A stretch of 43,894 nt of DNA from Lachnospiraceae bacterium (GTDB lineage Bacteria; Bacillota; Clostridia; Lachnospirales; Lachnospiraceae). Shown here piece after piece: positions 16,556 through 24,158 of this stretch. Position 1 is the stretch's first letter; each line of letters starts with the position of its first letter. A model generated the notes under the pieces. That model searched no databases. It was not told the origin of the DNA and was given only the letters and a program-made list of their open reading frames with translations. Position numbers and translations under genes: made by a program. Location: positions 1-43,894 of the forward strand of contig JAFYGB010000074.1 in assembly GCA_017543445.1 (NCBI GenBank), written 5' to 3'.

Positions 16556-17383
16556 ATGGCCAGAGAGTTTAACATGGAGGACGGAGGCCGCGTACTGGTC
16601 CTGTCCGCAGAGGAAGGCATGGTCGCGCACATGGCGCGCGGTGAATGCGTGATCGGCGTGCGTTCCGGAGAGGATCTGCCGCCGCTTCCCGGTGGTTGTT
16701 ATCTGGTAGATGAAGAAGAGAGCGTAGATGCGGCCTTTGCGGATCGTGTCTACGCCCGCTTTCGTCATAAACCATGGAAGATCGGGGAAAATGACGATCT
16801 TTTGCTTCGAGAGTTTTCCACCGACGATATCGCGCCTTTGTATCTTCTGGAGCAGGAGATGCGCGATCATCCGGCCATTTCGGGGATCCTGGGAGAACTT
16901 ACGGAGACACCGTGGGACGAACTGGATCCGGGGAGCCGGGAGGCATTGGCCCAAAAACTTTCTTCCTACATCGAACACCAGTATGCATTCTATGAATACG
17001 GTGTGTGGGGAATATGGCTTAAATCGGAAGGATGTTTTGTCGGGATGTGCGGGTTTTCCGTAACGGAGGATGCTCCTTCGTTGGGATACTATATCAGCCC
17101 GGCGTATCGAAGACGTGGTTTCGCGACCCAGTGCTGCCGCATGGCACTCGACTTTGTCGAGGACTGGGTGCAGGTGGATGAGGTAAGCGCGAAGATCGAC
17201 CGCGAGAATTTTGCGTCCTTATGCATCGTCCGGTCGCTTGGATTTATGGAGATGAAGGGCGACGGGCAGCAGCTGAAATTTATAAAAAGATTGGCCGGAG
17301 AGCCGACGGTAACGGATAACACGCAGCCGGACGCACTCTGGGATAAGATCCGGTCGGCCGCCGGGAAACAGTTTAGGAGTTAG
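16556..17383 (+). CDS. GNAT-family N-acetyltransferase with N-terminal extension
   Basis: A 275-aa protein. The GNAT domain occupies about residues 80-245, with the acetyl-CoA loop in YYISPAYRRRGFATQCCRMA. The closing strand contains IDRENFASLCIVRSLGF, as in RimJ/RimL-type enzymes that acetylate protein N termini or small amines. The first 75 residues (VLVLSAEEGMVAHMARGE) are unrecognised. The start is the ATG at 16556, 3 bp after the cyclophilin stop. Its ribosome binding site is weak, and an ATG at 16574 is possible. The substrate is unknown. Confidence 0.85.
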   Translation: MAREFNMEDGGRVLVLSAEEGMVAHMARGECVIGVRSGEDLPPLPGGCYLVDEEESVDAAFADRVYARFRHKPWKIGENDDLLLREFSTDDIAPLYLLEQEMRDHPAISGILGELTETPWDELDPGSREALAQKLSSYIEHQYAFYEYGVWGIWLKSEGCFVGMCGFSVTEDAPSLGYYISPAYRRRGFATQCCRMALDFVEDWVQVDEVSAKIDRENFASLCIVRSLGFMEMKGDGQQLKFIKRLAGEPTVTDNTQPDALWDKIRSAAGKQFRS

Positions 17384-17388
17384 TAAAC

Positions 17389-17940
17389 ATGAATGACACA
17401 TTTCGCCGCTTTTGCGGGCATTTCACCACCATCACGAAACACCATCATCAGGTGTTCATCCACTGCATCAAGGCGGGGATCCCGCTGCAGGGACTCGTGC
17501 ACGATCTGTCGAAATACAGCCCGGAGGAGTTCATCCCCGGGGTGCGGTATTATACAGGTGTGAAGAGTCCGAACGAGGGAGAACGTAAGGAGCAGGGATA
17601 CTCCCGTGCGTGGATGCATCACAAAGGGCGAAACAAGCATCATTTTGAATATTGGTCGGACATCGATCCGGTGACGCAGCGGTACGAGCCGGTGCCCATG
17701 CCCATGCGCTATGTGATCGAGATGTTCTGCGATCGCGTGGCAGCGAGTAAGGTCTACGCCCGTGGCAACTACAACGACACCATGCCGTTGGAATACTATC
17801 TGAAGAATAAAGAGTACTACGTTGGCTACTTACATCCGAAGTCTGCGAGGATCTTGGAAAAACTCTTTCGAATGCTCGCATCGGCCGGCGAGGAAAAGAC
17901 ATTTGCCTATATCCGTTCACTGCGGATCCGAAAGATATGA
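17389..17940 (+). CDS. DUF5662 family protein
   Basis: A 183-aa cytoplasmic protein matching DUF5662 as I recall that family. It is rich in His and aromatic residues, with HHHQVFIHCIKAG, the HD-like LVHDLSKYSPEEF, and HHKGRNKHHFEYW. The clustered His and Asp residues suggest a metal site similar in spirit to HD-domain hydrolases, but no activity is established. The ATG follows GGAGTTAGTAAAC. Its stop overlaps the start of the NUDIX gene in an ATGA, so the two are translationally coupled and may act in one pathway. Confidence 0.8.
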   Translation: MNDTFRRFCGHFTTITKHHHQVFIHCIKAGIPLQGLVHDLSKYSPEEFIPGVRYYTGVKSPNEGERKEQGYSRAWMHHKGRNKHHFEYWSDIDPVTQRYEPVPMPMRYVIEMFCDRVAASKVYARGNYNDTMPLEYYLKNKEYYVGYLHPKSARILEKLFRMLASAGEEKTFAYIRSLRIRKI

Positions 17941-18815
17941 AGAAGATCGAGATCTTGGGCGATAATCGCCATGAAACTTACACGAAAATACGAGAAGGCA
18001 GCCGCGCGGTGATCGAGCGGGACGGAAAGCTCCTGCTCACATACGAGACGGTGTCCGGCTGGTGGCTCCTTCCGGGCGGCGGCCTGGAGGTGGGGGAAAC
18101 GCCGGCGATGTGCTGCGTTCGTGAAGTGGAAGAGGAGACCGGCTACATCGTCCGTCCGCTCCGTAAATTCCTGGTCATAAACGAATACTACGAGGAGTAC
18201 CGCTACGTCAGCAATTATTTCATCTGCGAAGTGGTCGGCACCGGGAACATGCACCTGACCGAACAGGAGGTCCGCCGCGGCGTAGAGCCCGCGTGGATCC
18301 CGCTTTCGGAGGCACTCGAGGAGTTTTCCAAGCATGCAACCTATGCAGCGGTCAATGAAGAGAAACGCGGTTCCTACCAGCGGGAATACGCCGCGCTTAG
18401 CGAGTATTCGGCGCTGGTGGAGAATGAGGGCAGCGAGGGCACATCCGTGCCGGAGCGGCCGGAGTCGCCCTATGGCACTCTGGAATATACGACCGTGGAT
18501 GGTTCGGTCATGTATTACAACTACAAAGAGCGCAGGTATACATTGACCTCGCAACCCTATGAACCGCTTATCTATGTTGAGGATGGAGAGACGCTTACTT
18601 GTATATTGCACATGGCGTTTAATACGGAGGAACTCGTGGACGCATTTTCCGACGGCGGGACCGTGAAGGCGGTCGACGGGGTGGATTACGACGAAAAGAC
18701 GTTCTGCAAGATATTGGCCACGGCGCTCGACAGCAAACGCAGCGAGTTGGATTACACATACGCCGCAAAACTCGCGGGAGAAGGAAAGGCAAAGAAATGG
18801 CAAAACGAGAAGTGA
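17937..18815 (+). CDS. NUDIX hydrolase with C-terminal extension
   Basis: A 292-aa protein. Residues about 15-140 form a NUDIX domain, and the NUDIX box is complete: GGGLEVGETPAMCCVREVEE followed by ETGYIV, giving the metal-binding REVEEETG core. Such enzymes hydrolyse nucleoside diphosphates linked to another group. The second half (about 165-292, starting near GTLEYTTVDGSVMYYNYK) is an unrecognised alpha/beta region not usual for the family. It overlaps the DUF5662 gene by 4 bp and the next gene by 19 bp. The substrate is unknown. Confidence 0.88.
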   Translation: MKKIEILGDNRHETYTKIREGSRAVIERDGKLLLTYETVSGWWLLPGGGLEVGETPAMCCVREVEEETGYIVRPLRKFLVINEYYEEYRYVSNYFICEVVGTGNMHLTEQEVRRGVEPAWIPLSEALEEFSKHATYAAVNEEKRGSYQREYAALSEYSALVENEGSEGTSVPERPESPYGTLEYTTVDGSVMYYNYKERRYTLTSQPYEPLIYVEDGETLTCILHMAFNTEELVDAFSDGGTVKAVDGVDYDEKTFCKILATALDSKRSELDYTYAAKLAGEGKAKKWQNEK

Positions 18816-19510
18816 TCGATGGACGCCTCTGCGTCGGAGACTGGATCTATGACGCGCCGGCGGCCGAACCCGACGCCGAAGGAAAGACCTTTCTGGTCGG
18901 CATGAAGAACACATCCGATGGCGAATTCTACGAGCTGAGCCTGGATGTAGAAGGCTTCCCTTACGAGCGGAAATTTTGGGAAAATGACAAGCCGGTCGCG
19001 GTCATGTGGAAGCGAATGACCCTGGATGCATTTATTGAGAAACTCGAAGAATTTCGCTACGCGGTCATGGGGACCGTTCTGGAGACGTGGATCGCGACCT
19101 ACGACGAAGCGGTAAAAAAAGCCTCACTGGCTTATGCACGTCTGCTGTCCGGCGCCTATTATGGCAATCCCGCCATCACGAAGTTCGTTGTTTACGACAT
19201 GTCCGCGGAAGGCACATCCACGCGTTTCCTGCCCGGAAACGGCAGCGATCCCGTCCGCCTGGAGAAATACATCTTCAAGAAAATGAAAGATGGAACGGTC
19301 GAACTCGAAGTCCAGATCGGCTGGCCCGCCGGCTCCCACTGGGACGGCTCCGGCTTCAGCCGCACCCTCCCCACCGAATGGTTCAGCCTCCCCTGGGACG
19401 ACTTCCTCGACGCCCTCACCGAAAAATACCCCCCAGAACGCTACTCCTATACCAAACCCGAACTCAAATACACCCAAGGCCTCCGCGAATACCTAGGCCT
19501 GTCGGAATAA
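18797..19510 (+). CDS. Unrecognised conserved-looking protein
   Basis: A 237-aa protein with no family I recognise, no signal peptide and no membrane helix. It is rich in aromatic and acidic residues (FYELSLDVEGFPYERKFWEN, GWPAGSHWDGSGFSRT, WFSLPWDDFLDALTEKYPPE). It starts inside the NUDIX gene (19-bp overlap), so it is translationally coupled to it. From about 19300 the codons switch strongly to C-ending forms, unlike the first two thirds and the neighbours. A good terminator follows. Confidence 0.7.
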   Translation: MAKREVIDGRLCVGDWIYDAPAAEPDAEGKTFLVGMKNTSDGEFYELSLDVEGFPYERKFWENDKPVAVMWKRMTLDAFIEKLEEFRYAVMGTVLETWIATYDEAVKKASLAYARLLSGAYYGNPAITKFVVYDMSAEGTSTRFLPGNGSDPVRLEKYIFKKMKDGTVELEVQIGWPAGSHWDGSGFSRTLPTEWFSLPWDDFLDALTEKYPPERYSYTKPELKYTQGLREYLGLSE

Positions 19511-19542
19511 CGTTTCAACGGAAATATACTTTAACAAATTAA

Positions 19543-19590
19543 AAGGCCGTATCTCATGGCATCCATGAGATACGGCCTTGCCTTTATTCG
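19543..19590 (+). terminator. Terminator after the cyclophilin-NUDIX cluster
   Basis: A perfect 17-bp stem (AAGGCCGTATCTCATGG at 19543-19559 with 19563-19579) and a 3-base loop CAT, followed by the modest T-rich GCCTTTATTC. Confidence 0.8.
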
Positions 19591-19596
19591 GCTCAG

Positions 19597-19897
19597 GTTC
19601 CTTTTGACACATTCTTATAGTGAGGAACGGCCAAGGAATAGTGCTTCCGCCCCGTGCAATTGCGACCGAGCATGAGAGCGAACTACACGAACTGCGATGC
19701 TTCCAATTAACACATCGAAACATATCGCGCTAGCCCAGGGCCGTTCATATATTGTTGGGAAATGTGTTAATTGGAAGCATTGCAGTGGCACAATGAACTG
19801 ATCGGGAGCGATTGCATGGGGCGGAAGGAGTAGACTAATTCGTGGCCGTAGTCAACCTAAAATGTGTCAGACAGAACCGTCCCCATTGACACATTTT
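19597..19897. repeat. 300-bp fold-back element built from REP-like half sites
   Basis: Nested inverted repeats. The outer pair is GGTTCCTTTTGACACATT (19597-19614) and AATGTGTCAGACAGAACC (19861-19878). Next are ACGGCCA (19627-19633) with TGGCCGT (19843-19849), and CTTCCGCCCCGTGCAAT (19644-19660) with 19811-19827. The inner pair is ATGCTTCCAATTAACACAT (19697-19715) with its perfect complement at 19762-19780. The inner arms resemble the outer half sites. The right end carries a complete palindromic repeat (19861-19895) that also appears at three other places in this window. No protein is encoded. It resembles a MITE-like element. Confidence 0.75.
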
Positions 19898-20601
19898 CCG
19901 AGGGTGCGGATGTATTCGAAGAGTTTGACGGTGTTTTCTTCGTGCGGCGGGTAGAGGTAGATGCCGAGGTAGAGGGAGGAGTCATCGTCATAGCCGACCA
20001 GGTTCAAGACCTTCGAAATGTTATAGTCGTTGATGCGCAGGATCGTCTGCTCCTTCGTTTCGGTCGCGCCGGTCTCTTCATCCGTTTTGGTAAAGGTACG
20101 AACGATAATGTCGTCCTTGAAGTATTCGTAGAGGTCGGCGGGGAGAAGATCCCGCAGATCCCGCCAGAAGTGCTGCTTGCCGAAGTGGTTTAAACCGTCT
20201 TCGTCGGTGATCACATAGTCGAGCTGGTGCGCCACGATGTACATGACGATCTTCTGCTCGACCTCGTTGTTGTACTGGCCCATGAAGAGGCCGCGCTCTA
20301 AGAAAGTCCTTTCCTTCGGACCGACGCCGATGGCCTCGCCGAGGTCCGTGCAAAAAGCTTCTGTGTCAGGGCAGGACAGGTTCAGCACGATACCGAAGAG
20401 AACGTCATCCTTACGGTTTTTGAAATGAAGGATCAGCGAAACGACCAGGATGATCGAAACCACGATGACGATCAAATGGATGGTGTAGTAGTCGAAAATG
20501 TAGCCGACCTTTGCCTTGAAGCCCTTTAACTCTTTTATTTTTTTGATCTCGCCCTTGAATGTCTTATGGACACTCTGGCGCTCTTTTTCCTGTTCAGTCA
20601 T
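19867..20601 (-). CDS. Single-pass membrane protein of unknown function
   Basis: A 244-aa protein: a charged cytoplasmic N terminus (TEQEKERQSVHKTFKGEI), one transmembrane helix at about 44-64 (IHLIVIVVSIILVVSLILHF), and an outer domain of about 180 residues with DYVITDEDGLNHF and DLLPADLYEYFKDD. I do not recognise the family. The start is the ATG at 20601, preceded by CGGAG; a longer in-frame start at 20670 has no support. The last eight codons and the TGA stop come from the palindromic repeat at 19861-19895, so the native C terminus may have been altered by that element. Confidence 0.75.
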   Translation of the reverse strand: MTEQEKERQSVHKTFKGEIKKIKELKGFKAKVGYIFDYYTIHLIVIVVSIILVVSLILHFKNRKDDVLFGIVLNLSCPDTEAFCTDLGEAIGVGPKERTFLERGLFMGQYNNEVEQKIVMYIVAHQLDYVITDEDGLNHFGKQHFWRDLRDLLPADLYEYFKDDIIVRTFTKTDEETGATETKEQTILRINDYNISKVLNLVGYDDDSSLYLGIYLYPPHEENTVKLFEYIRTLGKCVNGDGSV

Positions 20602-20685
20602 AAAAATCAACTCCGAAATCCAGTTAGTTTGTGAAGCATTGCACTCAAAAACGGGAGAATGAGTGTGCAAATCGCATCAATGACT

Positions 20686-20714
20686 ATCATACCATAAATA
20701 CCAATGCTTGTGTA
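20686..20714 (-). promoter_or_regulatory. Possible promoter of the membrane protein gene
   Basis: On the minus strand a TACACA box, a 17-bp spacer and TATGAT (20691-20686), preceded by TATGG (extended -10). It lies 85 bp upstream of the ATG at 20601. The -35 box is weak. Confidence 0.4.
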
Positions 20715-20736
20715 GTGGAAAAAGATAATAAAAGGT

Positions 20737-20765
20737 TTGCATTTTCTCCTGCGGTTTGGTATAAT
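20737..20765 (+). promoter_or_regulatory. Sigma-A promoter of the YesL gene
   Basis: TTGCAT (20737-20742), 17-bp spacer, TATAAT (20760-20765), 41 bp before the ATG at 20807. Confidence 0.75.
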
Positions 20766-20806
20766 AAAGTAGTATATCATTTCCTGTTAGAAACAGAGGT
20801 AGGTTC

Positions 20807-21589
20807 ATGGGTGGATTGTTCAACGTTGAAAACCCATTTTGGACGTTTGTCGGAAAACTGTCGGATGCCATGCTTCTCGGCGCTATATGGCTCCTGTGTT
20901 CGATCACGATAATCGGCTTCGGCCCGGCGACTACGGCGTTGTACTATGTCTCGTTTAAGATGGTCCGCAACGAAGAGAACTACGTTTTCAAGATGTTCTG
21001 GAAGTCCTTTAAGGAGAACTTCCGTCAGGCCGCGATCATTGGCGTGATCAACCTGATACTGGCCTTGCTGATCGTTTACGATCTTTGGGTATATTATAAT
21101 CAGGACACGAAGCTCAGCGCGTACCTGTTCGTGCTGTTTTTGGTTTTTGCGTTTATTTGGATCATCGGATCCATTTACATTTTCGCGATCCTTTCGAAGT
21201 TTGCGAACAGCATCAAGGTGATGTATGTGATGGCATTCGCATTGTCCATCAAACACTTCGGAACGACGCTCATTTGCCTCGCGATCTTTGTAGCATGCGC
21301 GGCGGCCACGATCGTCGTATTTCCGTTGCTCGTCTTCATCGGCGGTGCATGCATCTTCTTCATGGCGTATCCGCTACGGAGGGTCATGGACATATATACG
21401 CAGAAGATCCTGGATCGACAGGCGGCAGAGACTTCTGCAGCTTCCGAAACCCCGAAGAGTTCGGAAGAGCTTCCGGAAGACCCCTCGGGCGATGAAGCCC
21501 CGGAAGCAGAGGAAGTTGATAACACCTCGGAACCTTGGGATGATGTGCCCGAAGAGGACACACCGGCTGGGGATGAGGAGAATAATTAA
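20807..21589 (+). CDS. YesL/DUF624 family integral membrane protein
   Basis: A 260-aa protein with the YesL-type N terminus MGGLFNVENPFWTFVGKLSD, about five hydrophobic helices (near 22-45, 77-95, 105-130, 140-160 and 165-190) and PATTALYY in the first helix-loop. A long acidic, Pro/Glu/Ser-rich cytoplasmic tail follows (about 205-260). DUF624 proteins often neighbour carbohydrate transport genes, but their function is not established, and no transporter is adjacent here. It has its own strong promoter and may be co-transcribed with the zinc-ribbon gene 80 bp downstream. Confidence 0.85.
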   Translation: MGGLFNVENPFWTFVGKLSDAMLLGAIWLLCSITIIGFGPATTALYYVSFKMVRNEENYVFKMFWKSFKENFRQAAIIGVINLILALLIVYDLWVYYNQDTKLSAYLFVLFLVFAFIWIIGSIYIFAILSKFANSIKVMYVMAFALSIKHFGTTLICLAIFVACAAATIVVFPLLVFIGGACIFFMAYPLRRVMDIYTQKILDRQAAETSAASETPKSSEELPEDPSGDEAPEAEEVDNTSEPWDDVPEEDTPAGDEENN

Positions 21590-21669
21590 GCGAATATAGC
21601 GGGTCTATGCTGGGTGTAGGGCCGGCATTGATACCGATTTACATTAAGGGAGGAAAGGAGGTGCCAGAC

Positions 21670-23040
21670 ATGCGGTATTCATGTGAAAAATGCAAGAAGA
21701 AGTTTGAGTTCCGCGATATCATTTATTATTGTCCGTATTGCGGAAACGGTTTGGCACAGTCTGATAAGGCAGAAGAGGAAAAGGCAAAACGCGAAGCTGA
21801 GGAGGCGGCGAAGCGCGAGGCTGAGGAAGCAGCGAAGCGCGAAGCAGCCGAGAAGGCAAAACGTGAGGCGGCTCAGAAGGCATCGGGGGAAAGCGAGTCT
21901 CGGAAGGCAGCCAGAAAGGATGGCGCTTCGGAAGATCCGCTCGCAAAGATCGCCGAGCAGCTGACTGCGAAGTTGGCACAGGAAGTTCAGACGGAACTGA
22001 AGAACGCAGAGAAGGAAACAAAGCCGGAGAAGGCAGAGAAATCTGCAGAGAAGTCCGCAGAAGCGAAGGAACCCGCGCAGAAGGCGGAGCCCGAGCGCAA
22101 GAGACCGCCGCGCGCGGCTGGTGGAGCGGCTCCCGGACGCGAACTGAAACTGAAGAAGAAGTACTCCGCGATGGTTTCCGGATGCGTCGATACCATCAAC
22201 GATATCGCTTGTGCGAAGGTGAATGCGATCATGCCGGGCGGCAGTCTGTCCCAGTATGTGAGCAATGTTGAACTGATCCGCCAGAGCGTGAGCAGCCGTA
22301 CGGCATTGTCCAGGATCGAAGGATTTTTGGATACGCTCGATAACGTCATCCTGACCATGAAGGAGAACACGAAGGAGAACGCTGAGTCTCGCTTAAAGGC
22401 TGCGGTGAATGACATCGATGAGCTGGTTCGTGAGCTGCATTCCCTTACCGGTCGTTCTTATGAGAGCGGTAAGTTGATGCACACGGCAGAGAGCGCACAG
22501 ATCGAGCAGACCTGTACGAAGAAAGATATTCAGGTCCTGTATAAGCAGGTGATCGGTGCTTATCAGAAATATAAGAGATGTGTTAACCAGAACGGTATGG
22601 ATGCGGTGTTCCCGTCCAACCTGCACGGAAGCAATGTGCTTTCATTTTCCGATGAGTACGATGACGACATGGCACAGGCGGAACTGGATCGCGTAGAGTT
22701 CCTGAACATCAACGACGCCATCGAGTACATGAAGGAAAACAACGAGCGTAAGTACTGGGGCATGATGAACGAGGATTACGTTCCGCATGTCGACGTATTC
22801 TGGCGCGGACTCGAAGAACTGTGCAGCTGTATCGACCACCAGGTCGCAGTGAAGTTCGATGAGTTCCTTCTGTGTATCGATACCGAGACCGCGACGACTC
22901 TGGAGAATGATATCATGAGCCCGAAGTTCGTTGTGGATGACGCGAAGATCGCGAAGGCGAGTGAGTTCCAGAAGAAGCTTTCCGAAGAGTATCAGAAGGT
23001 CATCAATCGTAAGAAGAACGGAGAAGATTTCTACCGTTAA
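21670..23040 (+). CDS. Zinc-ribbon protein with Ala/Glu/Lys coiled coil
   Basis: A 456-aa protein. The start is the ATG at 21670 behind GGAGGTGCCAGAC; an in-frame ATG at 21607 is rejected. Residues 1-30 form a zinc ribbon (YSCEKC and YYCPYCGNG). Residues about 35-155 are a low-complexity helix of repeated EEAAKRE and AEKAKRE units. Residues about 165-450 form a mostly helical domain with no recognised family (YSAMVSGCVDTINDIACAKV, YWGMMNEDYVPHVDVFWRGL). There is no membrane helix. Together the parts suggest a cytoplasmic scaffold. The repetitive segment is prone to expansion and contraction. Confidence 0.8.
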   Translation: MRYSCEKCKKKFEFRDIIYYCPYCGNGLAQSDKAEEEKAKREAEEAAKREAEEAAKREAAEKAKREAAQKASGESESRKAARKDGASEDPLAKIAEQLTAKLAQEVQTELKNAEKETKPEKAEKSAEKSAEAKEPAQKAEPERKRPPRAAGGAAPGRELKLKKKYSAMVSGCVDTINDIACAKVNAIMPGGSLSQYVSNVELIRQSVSSRTALSRIEGFLDTLDNVILTMKENTKENAESRLKAAVNDIDELVRELHSLTGRSYESGKLMHTAESAQIEQTCTKKDIQVLYKQVIGAYQKYKRCVNQNGMDAVFPSNLHGSNVLSFSDEYDDDMAQAELDRVEFLNINDAIEYMKENNERKYWGMMNEDYVPHVDVFWRGLEELCSCIDHQVAVKFDEFLLCIDTETATTLENDIMSPKFVVDDAKIAKASEFQKKLSEEYQKVINRKKNGEDFYR

Positions 23041-23081
23041 ACATAGGCTGCGGATCGATTTGATCCCGACAGATCCATTCG

Positions 23082-23121
23082 ACCGCCGATGGTTTTTTAG
23101 ACTATCGGCGGTTGATTTTTT
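23082..23121 (+). terminator. Rho-independent terminator
   Basis: A 9-bp stem (ACCGCCGAT at 23082-23090 with ATCGGCGGT at 23104-23112), a 13-base loop and a T-rich tract TTGATTTTTTG. The T tract overlaps the -35 box of the next promoter. Confidence 0.8.
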
Positions 23122-23147
23122 GTGTATTTTGATGTATACTGTATACA
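23112..23147 (+). promoter_or_regulatory. Sigma-A promoter with GntR-type operator upstream of ispE
   Basis: TTGATT (23112-23117), 17-bp spacer, TATACT (23135-23140). A perfect 7-1-7 palindrome, TGTATAC-T-GTATACA (23133-23147), covers the -10 box. TGTATAC half sites are typical of GntR-family operators, and a GntR regulator is the second gene downstream. Autoregulated repression is inferred. Confidence 0.65.
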
Positions 23148-23235
23148 CAGAGTATGACCCTTTTGCATCGATCCGTCCCTCGTTTAGCGGGCATCGGAAG
23201 CGGTGACAGAGGGAGAGAATCATAAGAGGATCCGA

Positions 23236-24147
23236 ATGGTCAATGAAATGAGAACGCGGGCCAGGGCGAAGATCAATCTGGCACTGGATATTACGGGAAC
23301 GCGGGCGGACGGCTATCATGACGTCCGTATGATCATGCAGTCTTTGAGACTGTATGATGACATTTATCTGCGGAAGATCCCGGAACCGGAGATCCGGCTG
23401 TCGTCGAATTTCCGCTTCATCCCGACGAACCAAATGAACCTGGCGTATCAGGCAGCGGAACTGTTGTTTAAGGAGTTTAACCTTCCGGGCGGTATCGCGA
23501 TCGATTTGAATAAGCGTATACCTGCGGCCGCGGGGCTGGCTGGCGGCAGCTCAGATGCTGCGTCGGTGTTGTTTGCGATCTCGCGTATGTACGACCTTCC
23601 GTTGTCGCGCGGGATGCTGATGAAGCGGGGACTTACGATCGGCGCGGATGTGCCATTCTGCCTGATGCGGGGAACCGCATTGGCCGAAGGAATCGGCGAG
23701 GAACTGACGCGCCTTCCGGCGGCACCGCACTACTACGTGCTTTTGGTGACGCCGCCGTTTGGGGTGTCGACGCGTAAGGTCTACACCGAACTGGATACAT
23801 TGACCGAGGCGCTTAAGCATCCGGATGTGGACGCCATGATCCGCGAGATCGAGCGGCCGCAGGGCGCACTGCCGAAGCTTCTGGGGAACTGCCTGGAGCA
23901 GGTGACCATCCCCATGCATCCGGAGATCGCAGATATTAAGAAAGACATGATCGCGCTGGGGGCGTGCGCTTCGCTCATGAGCGGAAGCGGCCCGACCGTG
24001 TTCGGCCTGTTTGAGGATGCCGATACCATGAAGGCGGCCTACAACACGCTGCGGGCGCATTGTTATCCCGGACGTATCAACTACACGGAGTTTTATGATC
24101 CTGCCGCGGAGTTTTCACAGAAGAATGTTCAGCGCAACGAGCAGTAA
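23236..24147 (+). CDS. ispE: 4-diphosphocytidyl-2-C-methyl-D-erythritol kinase
   Basis: A 303-aa GHMP kinase of the non-mevalonate (MEP) isoprenoid pathway. It phosphorylates the 2-OH of CDP-methylerythritol using ATP in the cytoplasm. The N terminus has RARAKINLALDITGTRADGY with the conserved Lys. The ATP loop is PAAAGLAGGSSDAASVL, followed by GADVPFCLMRGTALAEGIGE with the catalytic Asp, and MSGSGPTVFGLF near the end. The ATG at 23236 is preferred because AAGAGGATCCGA lies just upstream. A GTG at 23203 and an ATG at 23248 are alternatives. It heads a likely operon with a GntR regulator and a DUF1934 gene. Confidence 0.95.
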   Translation: MVNEMRTRARAKINLALDITGTRADGYHDVRMIMQSLRLYDDIYLRKIPEPEIRLSSNFRFIPTNQMNLAYQAAELLFKEFNLPGGIAIDLNKRIPAAAGLAGGSSDAASVLFAISRMYDLPLSRGMLMKRGLTIGADVPFCLMRGTALAEGIGEELTRLPAAPHYYVLLVTPPFGVSTRKVYTELDTLTEALKHPDVDAMIREIERPQGALPKLLGNCLEQVTIPMHPEIADIKKDMIALGACASLMSGSGPTVFGLFEDADTMKAAYNTLRAHCYPGRINYTEFYDPAAEFSQKNVQRNEQ

Positions 24148-24158
24148 GGAGTTTAGCT

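Noticed and set aside
15710-16978. 422-codon open frame on the minus strand
   Set aside because: It spans the antisense of three plus-strand genes, one of them a clear cyclophilin. Composition is unlike a protein.
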